From contig CAWZYM010000396.1 of the NCBI GenBank assembly GCA_963966185.1, positions 310,001 to 374,000 on the forward strand: DNA of 64,000 nucleotides, read 5' to 3'. The first letter of the stretch is position 1; each line of letters begins with the position of its first letter. The notes under the pieces are model-generated. The model saw nothing but the letters and a program-made list of their open reading frames with translations, had not been told where the DNA came from and did no database searches. Shown here piece by piece: positions 1 through 12,700 of the stretch. Origin of the DNA: Rhabditoides inermis. Its lineage: Eukaryota > Nematoda > Chromadorea > Rhabditida > Rhabditidae. The position numbers were made by a program, and so were the translations under genes.

Positions 1-24
1 ACATATCCACGTTTACAAGCGTAC

Positions 25-1278
25 CTGAGCCTCTTCCCAGTGGTAGGCATCAGTGAGGTAGAGAGGCAGCCAGAAGAAGAACGCATAGTTGACGAGTTTG
101 AGACACGCGTTGCAGAGACAGTACTGAAAAGATCCATCTTCTACCCCTTTCATATCCTTTCTTTCCACTCACAGCGAGCACTCCAGGCAGAAGAACGGCT
201 CGGAGCATGCTGATCGGTTCGTGCTCCACAGACTCATCCCTGGCAACGCGGCGTCTTTCACATGTATTCTAGTCAACAACGGGCAACGGGGCAACAACAA
301 CCACACACACACATATAGTGGACACACACTCACCTCCGCTCCTCCCTCTCCACGTCTCCAGAAAGCGAGCCTTCTGCTGGCTTGCTATCAATGCACGTCA
401 GAACAATCACTCCGCCCACGACACACATCAAAGAGTTGAGAGCAAACGTGTACTGCAACATGAGTGGTTTCATGGATTGGAAGGGAAGGGGAGATGGAAA
501 CTCACTTCGTAACCCATAGGCAGCACTGCCGCCGTGACGATCGAACCAAATATGTTTCCGACAGGCTGGCACGCCGCCCACGCACCCATCACAAAACCAC
601 GGTTGCCCTTGCCGAACCAGTTGGCCTGAACATAACATCATAATGAGGGAGAAGTGAGGAGAGGGAGAGAAATTACCATGATGGCAATCTCGGAGGGCCA
701 TCCGCAAGCCTGGAGAAGACCGAATAGGATGTATGTGCCCACGTAGAAGGGAATCGAGTAGATGCCGAACCAGCGAGGGAACGATCCAAACGCAGTCAGC
801 TAAAAAGGATGCGAGAGTGGTACGCAGTGAAACTGAATGGTATGATACTCACTGTGGCCGCCGATCCGAACATTCCAGCTGCGACGACGTACTTGGGATT
901 GAGACGGTCCCCCAGCCATCCCCAGAAGAAGAGTGCCTAAAGGAAGAAGATGTTGGATGGTAGATGTGAGTAGAGCTAGAGACCGACTCACCGAGGCATA
1001 GGCTGCCATGAAGATGGCGTCGAGGGTTCCCAGGAAGGCCTTGGCGTCAGCGTCATCTGCGAAGACAGGCGGGTGGGTCGAGTTATCGAGCCAGTCATTC
1101 TTCACTGATGACTTCACTCCACTCAACGTCTTCCTAGCAGCGTGGTACAGACCGTAGCTGAAAAAAGAGAAAAATATAAACTAAACAAAGGAAAGTAAGT
1201 GAAAGTGAATGATTAATGCCCGGAAACAAACCTGAGAAAGGTGACTCCGAACACGACTGCTCGACGAGAGAACCCCAT
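25..1278 (-). CDS. SLC37-family sugar-phosphate/phosphate exchanger, 3' end outside window
   Basis: This encodes an MFS transporter of the SLC37 (glucose-6-phosphate/glycerol-3-phosphate antiporter) family, expected in the ER membrane. Eight exons (1278-1232, 1157-992, 936-853, 799-677, 625-506, 452-334, 239-173, 123-25) join in frame into 275 residues. The last donor lies at 24, so the remaining C-terminal part is off the left edge. Family hallmarks are visible: LFHASRKT-like GLYHAARKTLSGVK after the first helix, FFWGWLGDRLNPKY (the MFS loop 2-3 signature), a GWPSEIAIMANWFGKGNRG stretch, and LKLVNYAFFFWLPLYL at the end. The ATG at 1278 lies one base after a splice-acceptor-like CCGTCTAG, as expected for trans-splicing. 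Family confidence is high; which SLC37 paralogue is unknown. Confidence 0.88.
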
Positions 1279-1782
1279 CCTAGACGGACTCAAGGGCAGG
1301 CGAGAGCCCTGAATCTTCACTACTGGAGCAGTAGTGAAGAGGGAGTATGGTCAGTGTCAGACAGGACAGGCGGGTTGTTATCAGACTAGGACGAACGAAA
1401 AAGAGATATGCCCACAAACAGATAACAAGGAAGGGCAAGGCATCATATCATATACAGAGTTAGTAGTAAACTCAATTATTACTGACTATGACATCACATC
1501 ATCATGGAAACATCGAAAAAGGTGATCAGATATCGCAACGAGCCGACGCAACGTTCAGTAATAGTACCATTCATTTCACGATATTTTTTGAAACTAATTT
1601 ATTATCAAACATCCATCAAATAAACCACATACACGGCGGAATAGTATCATATCATATCAATGTGATTCAGAACAGAGGTCAAAATACGGTGACACATTCA
1701 AGTAGTTGTTACATACATAATTTTTAAATCAACATGAGATGCTAAACAACACAGACAACAACGAAAGAAGAGAGAAAGCGCG
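1279..1782. other. Intergenic spacer, no gene seen
   Basis: About 500 bp of AT-richer sequence separates the 3' end of CWC15 from the 5' end of the SLC37 gene; both genes point left. I see no convincing coding exon or RNA gene. The spacing is longer than the 100-150 bp typical of worm operons, so co-transcription is possible but not supported. Confidence 0.6.
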
Positions 1783-2715
1783 TTACTTGATGTACTTGTC
1801 CATGAACTTCCGGTGGAACTCGGATCGGATAGCGTCGTTGATAAATGTCGCCTCCTTCTTGCGCTCATCCAGACCTTAACAACACACTTTATAAATGCCA
1901 ACGAACACTAATATACTGCACATACCTTTGGCGCAGTTCTTGAAGACGACGTCGTCGTCCCAGCGCCGCTTCACCTTGAACTCTCCCGAACCGCCTGCCT
2001 TGCCAGTACCCGCAATGTCCAACAGAGGGTTGCCGTGCATAATGTTGTTTTTTCGGATGCGCTCCTGAAACGTACGAACTAGCTAGAATATAAATGAACA
2101 TATTACATCAATAATATTACTACGTGTTTTGTACTCACCTCTTCCTTAGCCTCCTGATCCTCTTTCTCGGCTTTCTCTGCCGCACGCTCCTTCTTGATCC
2201 TAGCCAGCTCCTCCATCAGAGCAGCGGTGTCATCCTCGTCATCAGAAGAATCGGACGAAGAATGCACCTAAATTCAATTTGGAATTAGCATTTTTTTTAA
2301 ATGCACTCAAACAACCTACACACCTTCCAATATCAAATTCACAATGTAACGTACATCATCAAGAGGTTCGTCTGCGTCAATTGCGGTTCCTGCAGCAATC
2401 TCGTCGAGGCGCGGCTTCTTCGAGGAAGACGAAGAGTCCTTGTTGCGTCTCTCGCGAGCCGCTGTGCGCTCCTTGTCCTCCAGTTCACGGCGAAGATCCT
2501 AAAACACGTTATTACATATTTATGTGAATAAGGCATTGACTGACCCTCTTGCGGATGTCGTCGGAAGTTCCCTGTCCAGGCTGGCGGTACTTCAGCTTGG
2601 TGTGCGAGGGCATGTCCTTGCTACTGTACTGCACCGACAGCTTCGAGAGGTCTCCCTCGGCACGGTCATTACCACCGACAGCGGGGTTGAACGTGGGTCT
2701 GTGGGCAGTAGTCAT
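1783..2715 (-). CDS. cwc-15: Spliceosome-associated protein CWC15 homologue
   Basis: Five exons (2715-2545, 2498-2355, 2267-2139, 2064-1926, 1874-1783) give 224 residues, about the usual length of CWC15/Cwf15, a component of the Prp19/NTC-activated spliceosome. The N-terminus [15 protein letters not shown] and the KQYSS-like [18 protein letters not shown] block match the family. So do the acidic middle ([19 protein letters not shown]), the [19 protein letters not shown] motif and the C-terminal [13 protein letters not shown]. The ATG follows TTTATTTTATTCAG by one base, an excellent nematode trans-splice acceptor that fixes the start. The protein acts in the nucleus in pre-mRNA splicing. Confidence 0.95.
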
Positions 2716-4586
2716 ACTGAATAAAATAAATTAGTAATCAGAAAAATAAGCATACGTCGTAGCGTTGCGTATCAGCTGATGCAATTTCATCAATTATATG
2801 GGAACAAATACGGTCAATGACAGTAGTCTGATAAAGACTTGTTAAAAGAGAACGTTTGCAAACCCGACGATCACAATAAATAATTGAACATATTATCAAA
2901 ACAACGACAAGAAAAGAACAAAATTGCGTCGTGGGTGGTCAAAATGATTTTATGTGGCGTCTTTCACGGAAAGTGTATAAGCCAGCGCAAAGTGTGTGCA
3001 AGAGAGCAATGAGAGCGCAGACAACGAGTGCAGCGATAGAGTACTGAATGCGAGAGACTTTGACAAACAGAAGGACGGGTCCAGCGGGCCTTTCCGTCGT
3101 CTGAACGATTTCTTCAATATTTTATTTATTTCTATTGTTTATTGAATAATTTGACTTTTGTGATGGAATATTATGTCAATACGTGGTTGGATACTTGCAG
3201 TACTCTCGTGTTATTTGTTTTGTATGCAGTTTAGCTCCGCTTCTCTGTTCTCATCTTTTTTGAATGTCAACTATTCATTATTTGATTTTGATTTCACATT
3301 AACGAATAGCTTTCACTTTCTGCTATCTTATTGCATTTCCACGTAGTACATTCAAATTTGGTGTTAGTGAGTCTGACGCTGAAAAAACTTTAGTGTTCGT
3401 GACATTCTCGCTAAATTAAATGAATGTTTATTTGGTATTTTCGATTTTGAATGAGCGTGCTGTGTTTAATTGTTTGCTCGGCGGTGCTGCTGGCTGTCGT
3501 CTGCACTCACACACACTCAAAACACTCCCGTCTCTCTTCGCCGATCGAACGTGTTCGAGATATATCGGCTCGCGATCGATATCATGTGCCGCACCCGCAA
3601 TATTCCACCGCGTGCAATCTGTTTACTTTGTTGCGACGACGACACATCTTAGGCAGGATGATAAGAATACATCTAATATATGTGCTCATTTACGAAACGA
3701 AAGTGCAGATTATTTGACGTCAATACTGTAGGCTATTTTTTTGCAAATTTATATCAAGAATTAAGAAAGATTATTATTATTATTATTAGTCTTTGATATT
3801 TAGAGTCAATTTCATTCCGTGGCGTTAACTATTTTGTTATTGAATATATTTCACGCGTGCAATACTTAGGCTGACTTATGCATTGTGACTGATTCCGAAG
3901 TGATTTTGATTCAGCATTGATTTATGCATATGCGAGTTGGGTGTACTTGATATGTCATTTCTCAAATTATCTATTCGTATTGTATGGCGATACCTACAAT
4001 TTACAAGTATCAAATCATTGAACCTATTCATCGCTATCAAAAGGCCATTTTTCCTGCATCGACATGTTTCGATCGCCCGTCATTTGTTGTATATTTAGAT
4101 GTCTTGACTCTTGACTGGTCGATCCATAGTTATTTCAAACAACAACTTGTTTGATGTCAATTGTCATTGTTAATTCGATTTATACATTATGAGATAGACT
4201 ATGAACTATGAAGTCTAGTGATGTGTGAAAATGTGTCCGAGATTTATGTTAACATTCTTAGTGGATAGTGGTTCTTTGTTTTGAATGAATCTTTGTTACT
4301 ATTGAGTGAATGTCGTGTGGTGCTCTTGACACGAGTCTTTCCCTTATCAATATGCGGGTGCCGAAATGGCAGTCCGACCTGCCGGTCGCCGCTCTCGCCT
4401 GTCTCGTTGCCTTTTCTCACTCTCGCTCGCTAATCTCATTTGCCATTTGACCACTGAACGGCCTTTTTTAATTCTGTGTATGCGTGAATGTGGCAACTCA
4501 TCTATTTTTTGAACGTCATAGTTTGAAATATGCTTTCGTGTTTGTATGCTGTACTAAACGTTGATGATGATGAGTGATGTGTTGCA
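2716..4586. promoter_or_regulatory. Divergent intergenic region between CWC15 and the B56 gene
   Basis: About 1.9 kb of AT-rich DNA lies between two genes transcribed away from each other, so it should hold both promoters. It contains a short ATT trinucleotide run near 3775 and several short palindromes. No exon is supported. The acceptor-like TGTTGCAG ending at 4586 suggests that a 5' UTR intron, or a trans-splice site, of the B56 gene ends here. Confidence 0.45.
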
Positions 4587-4725
4587 GATCGAGAGGGTAA
4601 ACGCGTGCGAGCTCGTTTCCGCCCGCCGACTCGCCTCTCGCAGCAACATCGATCGATTGTTCGGCGGATCGTCCGCGAGCAGCTGATTCACCGTCGTCCC
4701 CTGCCGCTTCTCGACCCTGCTCGGC

Positions 4726-7710
4726 ATGTCGGACAAGTCGAGTCTCACTGGCGGAGCTCCGCACCAGATCCCCGCCCCGAAGACGACGGGCGCGGCTACT
4801 GGAGGCGCGCAACTCTCGGCCACCGCCAATCAGTTCGTCGACAAGATAGACCCCTTCAGCAAAAGGGGTACCAGTCGCAGGAGGTATATAACATATTTAT
4901 TATTCTTCATATTTTAATGGTCGGATTTCAGGCGCATAGTCAACAGCAGTCGTTATCACCCGGAGAATGAGCCCGAGCTCACTCAGCTTCCTCTCATCAA
5001 GGGTTTGTGATCACTACTATATTTCTTTCTGAGTAAACATTTCTAAGTAAAGTAAATCGGTTTCAGAGACGGCATTCGGCGAGCAGCCGGGTCTGGTGAT
5101 CCAAAAGCTTGTTCAGTGTCAGAAGATTTTCGACTTCTACGACCCTGTTGCGCAGCTCAAGAGCAAGGAGGTAAGTATATGTCTGGTATTTGTTTGTAAT
5201 GTTGTTAGTGATTTATTTATGTTTTGCTACTTAGATCAAACGTGCTGCTCTCAACGAGCTTATCGACCACATCACCAGCGTCAAGGGAGCCATCGTCGAG
5301 CCGATCTATCCCGAGGTATTTATATTTAATTCATTGTTACCAGGATTTAATTTTAAATTTTTTAGGTGATCAAAATGGTGTCGAAGAATATCTTCCGTGT
5401 GCTCCCGCCGTCTGACAACAGCGAATTCGATCCTGAGGAAGATGAGCCTACCCTTGAAGTCTCTTGGCCGCACCTTCAGGTATGCACGACGTATCACACA
5501 ATCATGCGGTTGCTTTAACTTATTTATCAAGGAATTATGGGAGTTAAATACGTGTTGATTCTTGTCTCGTTTGTGATCTGGTTTGTGGTGATGTGTCGAT
5601 GCTGTTCACTCACATGGATGTTTTCTCTTGGCTTTCTGCTTGTCCCGTAGTCTCGCATTGCTCTCTCACCAGCTCCTCTCCTCCCTTGCTGTGGTCTCTC
5701 GATTCAAGCCGTCAACACATCGCGCGCCTCTCTCGCGCCCACTCCTCCCGCCACTCGCTCTCTCGCTCTCCTGATCTCTCTCCTCCGGATGCTCTCTCAT
5801 TGCTCGTGCCCTCTCTAACGTCCTCTCTCCTCGCCCCCTCTCCGAGCTCCCCACGCGCTCACCACACATAATCCACATCGATTTTGCAGACGTTTTGCTT
5901 CTCTCTCCCTCTGCGTACCATCACTCGCCGTTCTCTTTTTCTTTCCCACTCTCTTCTCTCTCGATGCAATTTCGTACCGAGTAGACTTGCGACAGAGCCT
6001 GGAAGCATACGAGCAATGAAGATCTTCACAAAATACAAATTTGAACAGGGTCATACAAATACGGAGTCTATATCATATATTTTTTAAACAAACACTGCTA
6101 AAGCTATATTTCTTTTGGGAAGCCTCAAATTTTATCAATAAGCGGGGTGAATTAGCAATATATGGGTGTGTTTGTAGTAGGATGTGGGATGTGTGGAGGG
6201 TTGCTCGTGTATGTGTCACATCTGTCATATGGAGGGGTCTAATTAATGGAATGGGCCAGTGTGAATGAACTGGGTGACAAGTTTTTTCTTTGCTAAGAGT
6301 TGAGAATAGGGATTGTTTAGCAAAAGTTAACTTGTGTTGATTCCAGCTGGTGTACGAGCTCTTCCTTCGCTTCCTCGAGTCGCCTGACTTCCAGGCGTCT
6401 ATCGGAAAGAAGTACATCGACCAGCGCTTCGTCCTCAACGTTAGTTGTCTCACCTGTTCATTGTTCCCTTCAACTATGCAATCCACTCTGTAGCTTCTCG
6501 ACCTGTTCGACTCCGAGGATCCTCGTGAGCGCGACTTCCTCAAGACTGTTCTTCATCGCATCTATGGAAAGTTCCTCGGACTCCGCGCTTTCATCCGCAA
6601 GCAGATCAACAACATGTTCTTGAGGTAAGTGGGTTTCTTTCCCTTAACTCGATCAATATTTGTTTATTATGGTTTTTCAGTTTTGTGTTCGAGACTGACT
6701 CGTTCAACGGAGTGGGAGAGTTGTTGGAGATTCTTGGCAGTATCATCAACGGATTCGCTCTTCCTTTGAAGCAAGAGCACAAGGTGTTCCTTGTGAAGGT
6801 TCTGCTCCCGCTGCACAAGCCCCGTTGTCTGTCTCTCTACCACGCGCAGCTTGCCTACTGTGTCGTGCAGTTCATCGAGAAGGACGCGTCTCTCACCCCG
6901 CAAGTGTTCGACGCTCTTCTCAAGTTCTGGCCGCGCACCTGCAGCAGTAAGGTGAGCAAGGAAGGGGGAAGCGTCAATCACGTGATACATATTGTAGGAG
7001 GTGATGTTCCTTGGTGAGGTGGAGGAGATTCTGGACATCATCGAGCCGGAGCAGTTCAAGAAGATCATTGACCCGCTGTTCCGTCAGCTGGCCAAGTGCG
7101 TGTCGAGCCCGCACTTCCAGGTGGCCGAGCGCGCCCTCTACTTCTGGAACAACGAGTACATTCTGTCGCTCATCGAGGAGACCAGCACTCAGGTATCAAC
7201 GAAACATACATACACATAAAGGAAACATATACGCGGTGATTGTAGGTGATGCCGATTCTCTTTCCTGCTCTCTACCGGATCAGCAAGGAGCACTGGAACC
7301 AGACGATTGTCGCCCTTGTCTACAATGTGCTCAAGACATTCATGGAGATGAACGGAGAGCTCTTTGACATGCTCACTTCTACCTACAAGCAGGAGAGGCA
7401 AAAGTGAGTCTGAATGAGTGGGTGCGCATATAAATGGTATTGTGTTGCAGAGAGCGCAAGAGGGAGAAGGACAGGGAGGAGCTGTGGCGGCGGTTGGATG
7501 CAGTCGAAGCGGCACCTCCAGCGCCCGGAAGCCCTCCCAAGGTGCTGTCTGCGCAGCCTCTGCAGTCGTTCCTTCCCGCCAAGGACAAGGTTTGCTTTAT
7601 TTTCCCTTTAATTCTTATTATTCACCTTCTCATTGAAGGTGGAGAAGGCGGAAGAGAAGAAGTCCTCGACTGCTGTCACTGGAACGAGCCCCAGCCAGAA
7701 GAAGAGCTAG
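4726..7710 (+). CDS. pptr: PP2A B56 (B') regulatory subunit
   Basis: Twelve exons (4726-4883, 4932-5002, 5067-5170, 5235-5315, 5366-5479, 6347-6439, 6494-6624, 6681-6951, 6998-7192, 7246-7403, 7451-7589, 7639-7710) give 528 residues. The product is the B56/PPP2R5 subunit that targets the PP2A holoenzyme. The HEAT-like core is complete: [32 protein letters not shown] near residue 105, [90 protein letters not shown] and [11 protein letters not shown]. The basic C-terminal tail (KERKRREK-like) is also typical. Nematodes carry two B56 genes (pptr-1, pptr-2); I cannot say which this is. The fifth intron (5480-6346) is by far the longest and is pyrimidine-rich. Confidence 0.95.
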
Positions 7711-8639
7711 ACTGACAATCACCAGCTTCTCATCCCTTGTATATCCCTCTGGCTTTCAACCCCAGCCCACCGTTCGATTTATCTGTCTTAAATTTACGTA
7801 TTCATCTGTCTTAAAAAGTATGTATGTCATATAATTATATTGGGACATTGGTGTTCCGTCCGCTCTGCACGTGCGTCTTTTTGTAGTCTCGTCCCTCGCG
7901 GGAGAGTCCCTTTTATCTCTGCGTGTCTCTCTCCTCTCTGCATACCCCGTGCCGTCGTGTGACGGATTCCCTTCCCCAACGACCCACGAGTCTTTTGTAT
8001 GTACCCGCAATGCACGCTCTCGATGGGCTCCGCCTACACAAGACCCGCCCTCTGTCGTGCACGCATCCATATTTGTTCTCTGCGTGTGTGTCAGTGTGTT
8101 CTACACATTAATATTCGTTTGTTTACATGTGTAAATTATCTTATAGTTGATTGAGTAAAGTATATATGTAATAATGTTCATCCATGGTTTTGTGGAATTT
8201 CAGTGGTGTGGTGTTTAATTATTTTCAAGAATGTGAGTGGTATTGGAAAGACTGTAACTCTGATGGTACTGATTTTGAGTGTAGTAGTGACTTGGTGTGT
8301 AGATTGTGTGCGCATCGAACACTGCTTGCTGCACTACTCTTGCCGTGATGACACTTTTACAATACTTTTATTTCGATTCTAGATTCCACACTTTATTTCG
8401 TTACATCACACGACACTGATAAAATTACGCATTACATTTGGATAGATTATGGAGACGCGCGTATTACAACCATGCAAGCGATGTGAGCCGAGATTCTTGT
8501 TCTATCCGACGTGTAAATGACTAAAAATTTTGAGCGAGAGACGGAGCTTTGGTGGATGTTTAGGGTATGGATATGGAAGGACAAGAGAGGACACATCAAG
8601 ACACAAGACACAAGCGAGACACGAGAGACGGAGGAGGGA
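7711..8639. other. Convergent intergenic region
   Basis: About 930 bp lies between the 3' ends of the B56 gene and the PEAK-like gene, which converge. It contains both 3' UTRs. No further exon or RNA gene is supported. Confidence 0.55.
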
Positions 8640-9753
8640 TCAGGAGAAGCTGGTGATGTGAAGGATCATGTGGCTCTGTCGAAGGGCGCGCGGTGAGGCT
8701 GACAGAAGGAACGCCACCCGCATTCGATCCCGGATGCCCACCGACGACGGAGAGTCGAGAAGAGAGTGCAGCTGGAAGAGGCGGGTGAGGGAGGAGGAAC
8801 GGTGGACAGACACTCACCACCCGGTGCACCGCGTCGGCTCGTCTCGCGTCCAGCCACAGACGAGCCTCGAACTCGTCCTCGAACCGAGCCCCGCCCGCCC
8901 ACACAGAACACTCCAGCACGTTCTTCGCCGCGGTCAGACTCGCGCTCTTGTCATCTGCAGAAGGGGTGTGGGTGAGGGAGGAGGGGAGGGACGGCCTACC
9001 CTGTAAAATGCGCGCGGCCGCGAGCAGTGCCCGCGAGTGCACACTCCTGTCCGCCAGTCGCGGCGCCCGACCGTCCATTCGATGGTGCAGCAGGGTGCAC
9101 AGAGTGCGCAGTGCGTACCGGCACAGTCCCACCTGCAAGAGAGAGGGATGACATAGGGGGATGGGAGGATGGGAGGAGGTCACGCACCAGCTCCGTCTCC
9201 TCCTGGTCGAGCGTGTGTGGCAGGAAGAGCAGCTGCGGAAACTCGGACAGATCGGACACCGACGACGACGAGAACGACGTGTAGCGGTAGGCGAGCAGGA
9301 ACTCGACAAAGTTGTTCGACAGCGACTCGATGCCGTCTGCACAAGAGATCAAGAGATGGTGATGAATGAGATAAGAGAATAGCGCACTGACCCGACTGGA
9401 GTGCCTTGAGTGCGGCCAGCAGCTGCACCATGATGAAGCACACGTGGCGCTCGTGTGTCTCCGCCTCCAGCGTCTGAAGTGAGGCAATGTGTCCGTTTCC
9501 TTTTCGTCTGCCACTCACCTTGTGCAGGTGGTGTGCGGCGAGTGAGTGGAATGAGCACAGGTGCAGACGGGGCATGACGGCGACTCGACACGGTCCGCGA
9601 GAGACGAGCGACCACTCGGTGTCCCGCAGGAACGCCTCCACCTCACCCTGCTGGTCGTCCAGGGTGACAAACGCCGGCAACGCGGCCAGGGCGGGCGAGT
9701 CGGACCGATGCGAGGAGTACGGCGACGAGGGAGCGATCTGAGGAAGAAGAGAC

Positions 9754-9793
<40 letters not shown>

Positions 9794-12700
9794 GCACCAT
9801 GAGTGTACACTCGTAGTCGCCCATGTGTCCAGCCCTCGGAAGGACAGCATCGAAGAACAGTGACTGTCCTTTGACGAGACTCGGCTCCGATGACTTGAAC
9901 ACAAAGTCGGAGAATTCCAGCTGATGTAGTCTGTTGCGTGAGACGGGCTCCTCCCGCCTCCTCTGGCTGTCTGCCAGTCGCTCTCCGATCGCCGACAACG
10001 TCTGCAGGTTGTGCACGTTCATCTGAAAGACCGCGTCATCTCCATGCCCCTCACCCGGATGACGTACCTTTGCGTAGTGTGCTTCGACGGCGGCCCTCTC
10101 GAGCTCCCTTCGCCTCTCCTCCCGCTCGGACTCAGGAGACAGCCGGGGTGAGACACTGCCCTCCATAGTGATTGGGACTACGGACGAGCGAGACTCTGCA
10201 ACATGTGCACTCTTCTCGCTGTCCGTTCATTGCCAGTGCACTGCTGCGCGGTTGCAGCGCCGGCGCCTCGCGGTCTCCTCTCGAGTGCTAGCAGAGCAAA
10301 GACCGCTCCTCTCATCCACTGCGATCTTTTGTACTCGACAGGTGGAATGTGACTGTTCACACTCCGAACATACCAGGGAAGGCGTTGGCGAGCAGCGGTC
10401 GGTCGTCGCGGCTGCGCGATCGACGCACGTAGATGCCGCTCGGAGCCCGCGTCGATGGCAGCTCGTCCAGAATCCGACGGCACGATCCGCCGTACTTGAG
10501 CTGAATGAACGTGTTAGAGCTGCTAGAGCAATAGACGTGATGATGTGGTACCTGTTTGATTCTGTGAAGTGCCTCGTTGTGTACGAGGGGCGCGGATCGG
10601 GGCGGGGTGGGGATGCCGTCCGGCGACGACTCGGAATCTGAACGCTCTGCTACCCAGTCAGCCCGTCTCACTGCCCACTCACCATCATTGGAGAGTGAGT
10701 GCGGGGCGGGGAAGGTGGGTGAGACGGGGAGGGAGGTGGGGTCGTCTATGTCCGTCTCCTTGACCCATCGCGGCGGCAGCGAGCGTCGTGCCTTCGGAGT
10801 GGGGATGGTGATGGTGAGTGGGGGCGCGCGGCGGATCGTCACATTCGTCGTCACCGGGGGCGGTGTCGAGCCAGTGTGCGACAGAGGCGAATCCGCACTG
10901 AAGTGATGTTGAAATTGGAAAGCACTTGTCGATATGTGGAGTGTTTACCGTGTCATGCTGACAATGGAGGAGCAGTGTGAGACGGGCGAGAACGTCTTCC
11001 CGTCGTGCTGTGAGAGAGGCGACTGCATGGCTGAGCGGCGGTCGTACTCGGTGAGTCGACTGCCGCTCGTGCGACTGCTGTTGCTGCGCGACGCGGCCCG
11101 CAGGGGAGGCTGCGTGTACTCGCGGGGCGTCGAGTTGCGTCTGAACACTGTCCCATCGTCCCTCCCTTCTCTTCTCCTCTCACCTAGACGGCGGGCTGAA
11201 TGGCCGCTCGCTCGCCGACAACACTGTCATATCGTCGTGCGAAGTGTTTCTGGCGGCCGGCAGTGGCAGATCGAGTCTTCCTATCTCACACGTGAACCGT
11301 CTGTTGCGGGCGAGACGCGGTGTCTGCGAAGGGTGCAAAGGCAGAGACTCGGCTTCTTGCGACTGAACAATAATGAGATGGACGCATGCATGAGGAATAT
11401 TAGGATATACCTGGAATCGGCTGAGGATCGAGCGGAAGTCGTTCTCGCGTGGCAGCACGTGGCACGGTTTGAACTGCACCGACGAGGTGTTCGAGGGCGA
11501 GGGGCTGAAGACGGCAGAGTGAGGGAGGGAGGCAGCTGGAGACGGCAGTCACCGCTTCCGCCGAGGCGGTTTGATCTGCGAATTATGCGCGCTCGCGCAA
11601 ACAGCCCCGACAATGACCGGTCGGAGAGAGACATATCGGAGACATATAAAACGGAGATCGAAAGGCGCATAGGCAAGACCGGGCTCGCAGCGCGCCGACA
11701 CGACAAATAGAGGAATGGTAGTTGTTAGGGAGTCATACTAGATAGAGGGGTATGGAGTGGCTGCTGTGGGAGCTGGGAGACAGTGGAGGCACGACAAGAG
11801 AGAAGGAGAGCGCAGGGCGAGAATGACTTTCAAACAACGGAGACGACACGACAAATACAACGAGTCGAGTATACATGATGTGTCGAGTGGCGCCGGAATT
11901 CAGCCACCCACGGGAGCGAGGCAGCGCGCGGATCTGAGAGAGTGCCGGCGAGAGAGGGCGGGGATGGAGCATGCGATGTGAGGAGGGCGCGAGACACGCA
12001 TACGGGTGGATCAGAGATGAGGAACGCGCGAATTGCAGAGGAGGGCTGGCTGTGTTTTTCACGACGCGACGGTACACGTGTTTGTATGGTCGGCTGAATA
12101 GGCGAGCAATCTCACGTCAGGGATCACGCCGATCAGCTGAGCGGGATTCGGGATCGCGTAATCACTCATCACCCTGATCACTCACTACCCCTCTCACCTT
12201 GTATTGTAGGGCTGACCGCCGACGCTGTTGCTGCGCTCCTTGCGCTTTCCGTGGATTTTCTTGTAGATACAAGAGTCGGATCGGTCGTCCTGTTGAAAGG
12301 AAGGATAGAGAGTAGTCAGAATCAAAAACAATTACAAAAACAATATGCAAGTTTTTGCTGGGACTTGTGTGAATGTGATTATGTGATAGGGGAGATAGGA
12401 GAGAGAGAGACGGGGAAGGGGGAGTTGAGTGGATGCACTCTTCCCATCCGTGCAATCCATAGTCCTATTACAAGCAAACAACACTCTGCACAAACCAGCT
12501 GATCAGCAGACAACATGAACACTAGAGACTAGAGAATGGCGTACCTGTAGAAACGCGGGCTCGGAATAGGGGCTTCCGTCGGGGGCCGCGTGTGGGGACA
12601 ACAACTGCACTGGGTAGTCTACCTGTAAAAGGCTCTCTCTTTCTCCCTCCCCCCCTTCTCCCTCCTTACCCCCGTGTCGTGTGGTAGGTCGGCGATGCTC

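Noticed and set aside
5593..5878. Ser/Arg-rich frames in the long B56 intron
   Set aside because: They arise from CT-rich intron sequence. The flanking exons join in frame without them and match the B56 family.
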